Source: Candidatus Uhrbacteria bacterium RIFCSPHIGHO2_02_FULL_57_19 (GTDB taxonomy: Bacteria > Patescibacteriota > Patescibacteriia > 2-12-FULL-57-11). From it: a stretch of DNA of 22,435 bases. A program made the position numbers and the translations under genes. The stretch covers positions 15,443 to 37,877 of the forward strand of contig MGDZ01000063.1 of assembly GCA_001791115.1 (NCBI GenBank). The letters run 5' to 3'. Below, piece by piece: positions 1-5,428 of this stretch. The notes beneath the pieces were generated by a model. It saw only the letters and a program-made list of their open reading frames with translations, did no database searches and was not told the DNA's origin. Within the stretch, counting starts at the first letter, position 1. Each line of letters starts with the position of its first letter.

Positions 1-73
1 CGCAGCCGTAACCGCGGGCTGTTTCGTCTACTGTCCTTATTCAGTTTATCAAAAAATTTTCAGAAATAAAACA

Positions 74-130
74 GGCTCCATCTCGCACCCTGACCGCGTC
101 GTTCACGCGTTCAAGATTTGAGATGGAGCC
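74..130 (-). terminator. Terminator-like hairpin downstream of the 208-aa gene
   Basis: On the minus strand GGCTCCATCTC (130-120) pairs perfectly with GAGATGGAGCC (84-74). A small inner hairpin CGCGT/ACGCG lies in the loop, and the 3' side is followed by TGTTTTATTT. The stem is 11 bp with a T-rich trailer. The 35-nt loop is longer than in a textbook intrinsic terminator, so the call is probable rather than certain. Confidence 0.5.
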
Positions 131-144
131 GTCGGTTCGAGAGC

Positions 145-196
145 CAAGCGACCAAGGGTCAAAGGGCAGTTTCAAGTGCCCAGTGTCAAAGGGTCC
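145..196 (-). repeat. Degenerate 7-bp-phased array after the stop codon
   Basis: Read on the minus strand directly after the TAG of the upstream gene, the sequence falls into near-heptamers such as CCTTTGA, CACTGGG, CACTTGA and AACTGCC. The phase slips by one base further on. CCCTTTGAC-like words occur twice. It resembles the clearer heptamer arrays elsewhere in the window in position (at a gene end) and period, but its units differ. This is the weakest member of the group. Confidence 0.3.
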
Positions 197-822
197 TAGC
201 TCTTTCGAACCTTGCGCAAGAGTACGAGAACCTCGACGCGCCACTGGTAGCCAGTGGAGTAGACGTCCGCCACGCGGTGCGAGGCACACCGGTGGAGGTA
301 GAGCAGCACGCCATCCACGGACGTGGAACCCGGGCAGACGATCCACCCGTTCGGCTGTTCTCGGCGCCCGTCCTTGACCTCCTTTAAGAAGAAGATGCCG
401 TCCCCGGCGGACGCGCTACCGAGAACTGTCTTATCCGCCTCACTCCAGCCGGCGACGATGACGTCGATCTCATCCGCACAGTAGCCGCCCGACTTCGACG
501 GCAGCTGACGATACTCGAGATCGTAGTCTTCTCCCCCTCCGAAGGTCTCGCCCGGGAAGTTCGCGGCCGTGATGACCGCCTGGTTCCACCAGGTGAAGCC
601 GCACGCGGCGACGGCCGCCTGGAAGCGAGCGGGGTAGGAGTTCTTGCCCTCCACCGCGACCTTGGCCATGTCGGCCAGGATCGCCCGCCCCTCGGCCGTC
701 GCCAGACGGTGGATGTCCTCGTCCGTTCCGCCCTGCTCGCGGATGGCGGCGGTGAAACCCTCCAGGATTCCGAGACCCAGACCCATACCGCTGACCACCG
801 ACGAAACATTCTTCTTGCTCAT
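196..822 (-). CDS. CPR-style hypothetical protein, 208 aa
   Basis: The function is unknown. The N-terminal ~55 residues (MSKKNVSS..., then a helical segment with GGTDEDIHRLATAEGRAIL) resemble a small helical module that I have seen repeatedly at the start of short Candidate Phyla Radiation proteins; that is recollection, not a search result. The rest is mixed alpha/beta with several Trp and Gly residues and ends in a basic tail (RKVRKS). I see no signal peptide or membrane segment. I chose the ATG at 822 rather than the one at 828, because GGAG (832-829) sits 6 nt before 822 but touches 828. The gene is alone in its transcript, behind a near-consensus promoter and a ~240-nt structured leader, and a terminator-like hairpin follows it. 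Such a long leader on a lone hypothetical gene suggests RNA-level control. Confidence 0.75.
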   Translation of the reverse strand: MSKKNVSSVVSGMGLGLGILEGFTAAIREQGGTDEDIHRLATAEGRAILADMAKVAVEGKNSYPARFQAAVAACGFTWWNQAVITAANFPGETFGGGEDYDLEYRQLPSKSGGYCADEIDVIVAGWSEADKTVLGSASAGDGIFFLKEVKDGRREQPNGWIVCPGSTSVDGVLLYLHRCASHRVADVYSTGYQWRVEVLVLLRKVRKS

Positions 823-1067
823 TGTCATCTCCGAGCTGTGGCTCGCCTCTCAGTCCGACACCATGTCAGACCCCCAGGCTCGCCGCCAGTCCCGTTCCCG
901 ATGGAACAAAAGGACGCGTACGATTTCGAGAGAGTATCCCCCGGAGGGGACTCGAATCCGCGCGCGTCCTCTTGAAGCTTTTGGACCACCGGCTTCGCGG
1001 TGTCTCTCCTCTTCTGCTTGTCCCGCCATCGGCGGGGCCTAACGGCAGAGTGTCCTATTCAATTGTG
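823..1067 (-). promoter_or_regulatory. Structured 5' leader RNA (riboswitch-like or ncRNA candidate)
   Basis: About 240 nt separate the predicted transcription start (~1067) from the ATG. In the RNA (minus) sense the hairpins are CCCGCC/GGCGGG (1036-1022), CACCG/CGGTG (1002-987), TCCCC-TCCG-GGGGA (950-937), an 8-bp stem GTCTGACA/TGTCGGAC with loop TGG and one U·G pair (871-853), and CGAGC/GCTCG (845-832). The last one ends exactly at the Shine-Dalgarno GGAG and would bury its first base. GAGAG near 1007 could also pair with CTCTC near 930. I could not match the sequence to tmRNA, SRP RNA, tRNA or a riboswitch class that I know. It could be a cis-regulator of the downstream gene or a stable small RNA with read-through. 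Confidence 0.5.
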
Positions 1068-1072
1068 CCCCC

Positions 1073-1101
1073 ACTATAGCATACCTGTGGATAAATGTCA
1101 A
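1073..1101 (-). promoter_or_regulatory. Near-consensus sigma70 promoter with extended -10
   Basis: TTGACA (1101-1096), a 17-nt spacer, then TATAGT (1078-1073) with TG one base upstream (TGCTATAGT). The -35 is a perfect match and the -10 has one mismatch. Transcription should begin around 1068-1066 at a run of G. The same TGCTATAGT string is used by the promoter at 1668. Confidence 0.8.
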
Positions 1102-1305
1102 GGGGTAAACGGTGCTCAACAGAGCCAAATTTTTCCCCTTAAAATCCTCCGATTCCCTCTAAACCAGTAATAACCCCTCCTATCCTCCCCTTATCCTAAA
1201 GGGGGGGGGATTGATATTATTTCTCGGAGCTAAGCTCCGAGAAATTAAAAGACACTCCTTGTCAGAAGTGTTTGTTCCTCATGCTTCGGCTTTTCAAAAA
1301 ATTTA
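1102..1305. other. AT-rich intergenic region, 204 bp, with two hairpins
   Basis: This stretch lies between the end of the 40-aa ORF and the promoter at 1101. It holds a C-rich/G-rich hairpin, CCCCTT/AAGGGG (1187-1204), next to a run of nine G, and the perfect 12-bp inverted repeat at 1219-1245. I see no credible coding frame; a plus-strand 73-aa frame crosses the real minus-strand genes. Confidence 0.5.
1219..1245. terminator. Perfect 12-bp hairpin, possible terminator of the two small genes
   Basis: ATTTCTCGGAGC (1219-1230) and GCTCCGAGAAAT (1234-1245) are exact inverted repeats around a 3-nt loop. It stands 60 bp after the stop of the 40-aa ORF. No real T-tract follows on the minus strand (AATATC), so termination is a guess; an mRNA 3' end stabiliser is as likely. 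Confidence 0.45.
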
Positions 1306-1428
1306 TCAAGAAAAAATCTGCGGAAACGGCTCCAGAACAAGCAGCTGTTTTGCCTCGTCTTCGGTGATAACCCGCTTTTCCCGAAGCAACCCGATGAGGG
1401 AAACGACCTTGCGATCCTCTTTACGCAT
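1306..1428 (-). CDS. Small protein, 40 aa, overlapping the 75-aa gene
   Basis: The reading frame starts MRKEDRKVVSLIG and ends EPFPQIFS before TGA. It is helical and charged, with an LLREKRVITEDEAKQLL segment that looks like a small helix-turn-helix-type hairpin or a protein-binding helix pair. The ATG lies inside the last codons of the upstream gene: ATGCGTAA holds this start and the TAA stop of its neighbour, an 8-nt overlap in another frame. That geometry is typical of translational coupling. I recall similar short ORFs ending in PFPQ-like tails behind TKEDL coiled-coil genes in related genomes, but cannot verify that here. The function is unknown. The codon content looks like real protein rather than chance. 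Confidence 0.6.
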   Translation of the reverse strand: MRKEDRKVVSLIGLLREKRVITEDEAKQLLVLEPFPQIFS

Positions 1429-1648
1429 TTAAGATCACCAAATCCCCTTTCAAATCCGCCAGTTTATCGTCCATCGCATCAAGGATTTCTGCCTTTTGTC
1501 TGTTTAAATCCTCTTTTGTAACCATCCTGGCCAAGTCCTCTTTTGTGGCCATTTTGCTTAGTTCCAATACAAAATCCTCCTTCATGACCATATGGTCCTG
1601 GAGGAAATCCATGAGTTCTCCGGTGGTCACGTCGTTATGCTCGGTCAT
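1421..1648 (-). CDS. Short coiled-coil protein, 75 aa, with TKEDL repeats
   Basis: The protein is almost entirely predicted helix: MTEHNDVTTGELMDFLQDHM, then three related segments, MKEDFVLELSKM, ATKEDLARM and VTKEDLNRQ, followed by an amphipathic helix ending in DLVILNA. Proteins made of repeated TK[ED]DL-type heptads are common small orphans in CPR genomes and probably oligomerise; no enzymatic motif is present. It has its own extended -10 promoter only 20 nt upstream of the ATG and no Shine-Dalgarno, so its transcript is nearly leaderless. It is followed by, and overlaps, the 40-aa ORF, with which it should be co-translated. Confidence 0.75.
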   Translation of the reverse strand: MTEHNDVTTGELMDFLQDHMVMKEDFVLELSKMATKEDLARMVTKEDLNRQKAEILDAMDDKLADLKGDLVILNA

Positions 1649-1667
1649 AATTTGATGTTGCAGGTGA

Positions 1668-1697
1668 ACTATAGCACCGCCGGGAATATTATGAAAA
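1668..1697 (-). promoter_or_regulatory. Extended -10 promoter of the 75-aa gene
   Basis: TGC followed by TATAGT (1673-1668). An 18-nt spacer leads back to TTTTCA (1697-1692), a weak -35. The -10 is identical over nine bases to that at 1073. The predicted start is near 1661, leaving about 13 nt of untranslated RNA. Confidence 0.5.
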
Positions 1698-1718
1698 GTC
1701 TCTTCGTATCAAGATTAA

Positions 1719-3194
1719 TCACCATCGGACGACCTTGAAGCGACCATATGAAGCCATCGGTTCACGACTTCCCGCCTCTTTGGAGCGTGCGATGACAATA
1801 TCCCCCTGGCGAGCACACTCTGCGGGCATGCAGAAACGGTATTCGTCAAACGAAGTGATTTCCTCCCACGACTCGTCTGACAGTCGCTCGCGGACCACCG
1901 TTGCTCGCAACTCTTCTACCGGCACCTTGAGCGCAACCAAGAGATATATTGCCGATGGAACGCCATTATCTGTCACGACAAAATTATTTGACACGCTTTT
2001 CGCGTAAATAATCGATTCCATAAGACCAGGAAGTAGCCAATAATGCCGATAAGGAAAACCGCTTCGCGCGTAGTAGATTACCGAAGGCGTAATAATGATC
2101 AGCGCAAGTATAAACATTACCAAACGATGCAAAAACCGCGCTTTTTTTAACCAATCCAAGACACAAACTCCTCCTAGTCCCGCAAGCAAGGCCGTCATGG
2201 GAATCAATGTCGCCGATCGACCGATCTGGAGCCCTTCGATCACGATAGATGCTGGAAGAATTCCAAGAAAAAACCAGGCAAAAACTATTCGGCGCGCATG
2301 AGAAGGGCCGCCATGCAACAAGATCACTATTCCAAGGAGTGCGAGAATGGCTTCAAGCCCGGTCACGAAGGCCGGAGAAATCCAGAACACTCCGAAATGC
2401 TGAATGATATTGATGATAATTGTCCAGATGCTATAGGATTCCACTCCAACACCGACAGTGAGGTCCACCCCGCGAGTCAATACTCGACCACCAGAGGCAA
2501 CGACGGCAAAAAGGAAAGGGATCGACCCGACCACGAAGGCGACCAACGATGTCAGAATTTGACGACAGTTTAAATGTTTGCGCTTAATTATAATCAGCGT
2601 AATAAAAAGCGCGGGCGAGAAAACAAGAAGAATTTTGTATCCAGCAAGTGCGAGACCAAAAAGCATCGCGCCGGTTATTTGAAGAAGAGAAGATTGTTTT
2701 CGGATGCCCGCAAGATAAAACGCCGCGGCGGAAGTTGCAATGGCTGGAGCGATGATCGGTTCATTGAATCTCGAAAGAAATATTTGCCAAGGAGAGAAGG
2801 CCAGCACGGCCGTTGCCAGGAGTGTTACTCGACGATCTCTGGTAATTTCCAAGAAAAGGAACGCCGCGGCAATGATTCCCATCAAACCAAGCGCAATGGA
2901 TGTTATTCGCGTTGCCAGAGGCGATGGACCGTCAAAAAGAGCGGCGGCGGGCAACACCAAATATTGATAGAGGGACAATAAGGAGTCGTGTTGCGCATCA
3001 AAGCTTTCAAAAAAAATCGGCCAACGGTTTCCGCGATGATCGGCGCCAGTGGAGAGAAGCGCGTAGGCGTCGTATGCCCGCATCAGATCGTCTTGATTCC
3101 AGCCCAGCGAACTGTCACCGATACGAAAAACACGAACCGCAAAGGAGACAATAACAACAGCAGTGATTGCTAAGATAAAAACCCGCCGCGACAT
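1719..3194 (-). CDS. GT39/PMT-2-like membrane glycosyltransferase
   Basis: A polytopic membrane protein of 491 aa with about 10-11 hydrophobic segments and a first loop, WNQDDLMRAYDAYALLSTG followed by DHRGNRWP. That loop matches the acidic-pair loop and 'G-D-x-x-G-x-x-x-P' pattern of the PMT-2/ArnT/RgtA superfamily (GT-C fold), which moves sugars from polyprenyl-phosphate carriers to proteins or glycans on the outer face of the membrane. A short soluble C-terminal part (about residues 410-491) follows the last helix. The ATG at 3194 (MSRRVF) is preferred to a TTG at 3203; neither has a clear Shine-Dalgarno. It lies 15 nt after the GT4 gene and is the last gene of the envelope cluster. The DNA is visibly AT-richer than its upstream neighbours. 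The exact substrate is unknown. Confidence 0.8.
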   Translation of the reverse strand: MSRRVFILAITAVVIVSFAVRVFRIGDSSLGWNQDDLMRAYDAYALLSTGADHRGNRWPIFFESFDAQHDSLLSLYQYLVLPAAALFDGPSPLATRITSIALGLMGIIAAAFLFLEITRDRRVTLLATAVLAFSPWQIFLSRFNEPIIAPAIATSAAAFYLAGIRKQSSLLQITGAMLFGLALAGYKILLVFSPALFITLIIIKRKHLNCRQILTSLVAFVVGSIPFLFAVVASGGRVLTRGVDLTVGVGVESYSIWTIIINIIQHFGVFWISPAFVTGLEAILALLGIVILLHGGPSHARRIVFAWFFLGILPASIVIEGLQIGRSATLIPMTALLAGLGGVCVLDWLKKARFLHRLVMFILALIIITPSVIYYARSGFPYRHYWLLPGLMESIIYAKSVSNNFVVTDNGVPSAIYLLVALKVPVEELRATVVRERLSDESWEEITSFDEYRFCMPAECARQGDIVIARSKEAGSREPMASYGRFKVVRW

Positions 3195-3209
3195 AGCTGC
3201 CAATTTATT

Positions 3210-4328
3210 TCAAATCAATGCTTCTATAATAATCTTCCAAGTCTCACTCGCAGCTTTCGCCCATGAAAAATCCTCGGAACGCGACTTACCTTTGTTGATA
3301 AGAGACATCCGAAACGCGTCGTCCTCGGCCAGCCGGACGATTCCCTCGGCGACCTCGTTGATGTTTTTTGGATCGACCAGCAATGCGGCGTTTCCGGCGA
3401 CTTCTTCCGCGGCGTGGAATTTCGAGGTGATGACCGGCACGCCCAGCGCCATGGCGTCCACTATCGGCATCCCGAATCCTTCGGCAAGCGAAGGAAAGAT
3501 GAGCGCGCGTGCATTGGCGAGGAGAGCGCACACTTCGTCCGCTGGCAGATGGCCGGTCCGAATGATGTGCTCGGACATTCCCGATCGGGCAATGGCCCGA
3601 TCCGTTTCCTCCGCTCCCACTCCCCTGCCGCCGACGATCACGAGCTTCATCCCTCGAACGGCATCCGACTTCTCCCGCGCCCGGGCATAGGCCTCCACTA
3701 TCCGCGCGGTATTTTTTTTCGTCTCAATTCTCCCAATCGCCACGAAATACACTTCCCCTGCCATATTCGTACGAATATGACCGTGGGTGGAATCCGAGGT
3801 TGGACGCGGGTGCTCTGCGCTGACGATCCCCGGCCCGTGCGGGATAACCCAGACGCGGCTCTCCGGCGCTCCGTAATACTCGTGGAGGTCTCGCGCCACG
3901 GCCTCCGACGGAACAATGATTCTGGTCGCGTGGGACATGGCGAAGCGCGTGGTCAAATCCAGATACCATCTCGATTTCCTATTGTAGGCCTCGGGAAGTG
4001 TCCGAAATGCGATGTCATGAATTGTGACGACCGACCGCGACGAATGGACGAATGGCAAGACATGCGCCGGAACAAAAAAAACGTCCGGCGGACGCGTGAG
4101 AAGCTCGACTCCCAGCCGAATCTGGCTCCAGAGAATCCGCGGAGGCCAGGGCAGCGGACGGGATTTCCAGCGATCGGGCAGATCCGTGATCGGCCCCTCG
4201 GAATACATCCGCACGCGCCATCCCTCCGGCATCTCGCGCGCCATGGCCTGGATGATATTCCAGGCGTACCACTCCACTCCTGTTTTCTCCGTCCGCGTCG
4301 CGCGCGATGCGTCGATTCCTAAAATCAT
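3210..4328 (-). CDS. GT4-family glycosyltransferase
   Basis: 372 aa with the two-domain GT-B architecture. An N-terminal Rossmann half (MILGIDASRA..., TGVEWYAWNI) is followed by VTIHDIAF near residue 101, the interdomain linker near 170-192, the C-terminal half with YFVAIGRIETKKN (about 194-206), and the donor-binding stretch PSLAEGFGMPIVDAMALGVP (279-298). The usual EX7E pair reads E283...D291, a conservative change in the second acidic residue. It probably transfers a hexose or rhamnose from a nucleotide sugar to a lipid-linked or surface glycan on the cytoplasmic side. The linker residues HIRTNM are encoded by a perfect 18-bp palindrome, suggesting a small insertion at a tolerant site. It sits between mreB and the GT39 gene, in the same direction. 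Confidence 0.88.
   Translation of the reverse strand: MILGIDASRATRTEKTGVEWYAWNIIQAMAREMPEGWRVRMYSEGPITDLPDRWKSRPLPWPPRILWSQIRLGVELLTRPPDVFFVPAHVLPFVHSSRSVVTIHDIAFRTLPEAYNRKSRWYLDLTTRFAMSHATRIIVPSEAVARDLHEYYGAPESRVWVIPHGPGIVSAEHPRPTSDSTHGHIRTNMAGEVYFVAIGRIETKKNTARIVEAYARAREKSDAVRGMKLVIVGGRGVGAEETDRAIARSGMSEHIIRTGHLPADEVCALLANARALIFPSLAEGFGMPIVDAMALGVPVITSKFHAAEEVAGNAALLVDPKNINEVAEGIVRLAEDDAFRMSLINKGKSRSEDFSWAKAASETWKIIIEALI
3762..3779. repeat. Perfect 18-bp palindrome inside the GT4 linker
   Basis: CATATTCGTACGAATATG is its own reverse complement and encodes HIRTNM (residues 184-189) between the two GT-B domains. Its core TTCGTACGAA resembles the words TTCGTACATTCGT in the element at 4334-4408, which suggests the same family of insertions. 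Confidence 0.6.
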
Positions 4329-4333
4329 AAACT

Positions 4334-4408
4334 ATTACGAACTACTAACTTTTACGAATGTACGAATGCATCTGGTTCGTACATTCGTACTCATTTGTAG
4401 TTCGTAAT
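4334..4408. repeat. 75-bp nested inverted repeat between mreB and the GT4 gene
   Basis: The outer arms ATTACGAACTAC (4334-4345) and GTAGTTCGTAAT (4397-4408) match over 12 bp. The inner arms ACGAATGTACGAA (4354-4366) and TTCGTACATTCGT (4376-4388) match over 13 bp, extendable by a T-A pair. The two stems are separated by symmetric ~8-nt internal loops and capped by 9 nt. The words (TACGAA, TTCGTA, CTACTA) recur with a period of 7-8 bp. It fills the whole gap between the mreB stop and the next ATG. It would fold into a long hairpin in the transcript, but no T-tract makes it a standard terminator. Confidence 0.75.
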
Positions 4409-4410
4409 GG

Positions 4411-5418
4411 TTACCGCGCCGCCAGGAACGACCGCTTGTAACTCTCCAAATTCTCCAGCGCGATGCCCACGCCCTTGACCACCGCGAACATCGGCTCGTC
4501 GGCGACGTAAGCCGGCACGCCCGTGGCTTGGGAAAGGAGTTCAGCCAAATTTCGCAACTGCGACGATCCGCCGGAAAGAATCATCCCTTTGTCCATGACG
4601 TCGGCTGAAAGTTCCGGAGGAGTGACGTGGAGCACTTCTTTGACCGTCTGGATGATGCCCTCAAGTTCGTTCTGGATGGCATCGGTCACGTCATCAGAGG
4701 TCACGGTGATGACTTTGGGAAGGCCGGATACCATGTCGCGCCCCTTGATCTCCATCTTCAGTTTCTCCGGCAGGTACAGCGCGCTCCCGATCTGAATCTT
4801 CACCTCCTCGGCAGTGCGCTCGCCGATGGCCAAGCCGTGCTTACGGCGCACGTGTTCCATGATGGCCAGGTCCAACTTGTTGCCGCCGATGCGCACCGAG
4901 GACGAGGCCACCACCCCGCCCAAGGAAATCACCGCGCACTCGATGGTTCCCCCGCCGATCTCGACGATCATGTGGCCGTAGGCGCTGCCGATGGGAATGC
5001 CCGATCCGATGGCGGCGACGATCGGTTCTTTAATGATGTAGACCGAGCGGGCGCCGGAGGCCAGGGTGGCGTCAATCACTGCCCGGCGCTCGGTGGAAGT
5101 GATGCCGCCGGGTACCGCCACCATCACCTCCGGTTTGAACAGACGGAAACCGCCCAACGACTTGTTAATAAAATACCGAAGCATGGCTTCGGTGGTCCGA
5201 TAGTCGGCAATCACTCCGTCCTTGAGCGGCCGGTGGGCGACGATGTATTCCGGGGTGCGGCCGATCATTTCCTTGGCCTCTTTGCCCACGGCCAGCACTT
5301 TCTTGTCGGTTGTGGAAATAGCCACCACCGACGGTTCGTTGATGATGATTCCTTTTTTGGGAACGTAGACCTCGACATTGGTGGTGCCGAGATCGATGCC
5401 GATTTTTTTGACGAGCAT
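4411..5418 (-). CDS. mreB: Rod shape-determining protein MreB
   Basis: Actin-like ATPase that forms membrane-bound filaments and steers lateral wall synthesis. 335 aa, the usual MreB length. Visible motifs are phosphate-1 IGIDLGTTN near the N-terminus, the MreB signature region GVIADYRTTEAMLRYFI, phosphate-2 EIGGGTIE in the middle, and the adenosine-site MILSGGSSQL near residue 300. I chose the ATG at 5418 (MLVKKIGIDLG), which is the normal MreB N-terminus and lies 10 nt after the DUF4012 stop. An in-frame TTG at 5457 would add 13 untypical residues and overlap the upstream gene. No Shine-Dalgarno is visible, so translation may be coupled to the upstream gene. Its place among glycosyltransferases and DUF4012 points to envelope assembly. 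Confidence 0.95.
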   Translation of the reverse strand: MLVKKIGIDLGTTNVEVYVPKKGIIINEPSVVAISTTDKKVLAVGKEAKEMIGRTPEYIVAHRPLKDGVIADYRTTEAMLRYFINKSLGGFRLFKPEVMVAVPGGITSTERRAVIDATLASGARSVYIIKEPIVAAIGSGIPIGSAYGHMIVEIGGGTIECAVISLGGVVASSSVRIGGNKLDLAIMEHVRRKHGLAIGERTAEEVKIQIGSALYLPEKLKMEIKGRDMVSGLPKVITVTSDDVTDAIQNELEGIIQTVKEVLHVTPPELSADVMDKGMILSGGSSQLRNLAELLSQATGVPAYVADEPMFAVVKGVGIALENLESYKRSFLAAR

Positions 5419-5428
5419 GGAAAGAGGG

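Noticed and set aside
920..1010. tRNA- or tmRNA-like segment on the minus strand (GGATTCGAGTCCCC resembles a T-loop)
   Set aside because: The bases flanking TTCGAGT do not form a 5-bp T-stem (GCGGA against CCCCT), no acceptor stem or anticodon arm can be drawn, and no tag-peptide reading frame is present. I treat it as part of the structured leader.
1211..1432. 73-aa plus-strand ORF
   Set aside because: It starts in a hairpin and lies antisense to the 40-aa and 75-aa genes, which have better start, promoter and overlap evidence.
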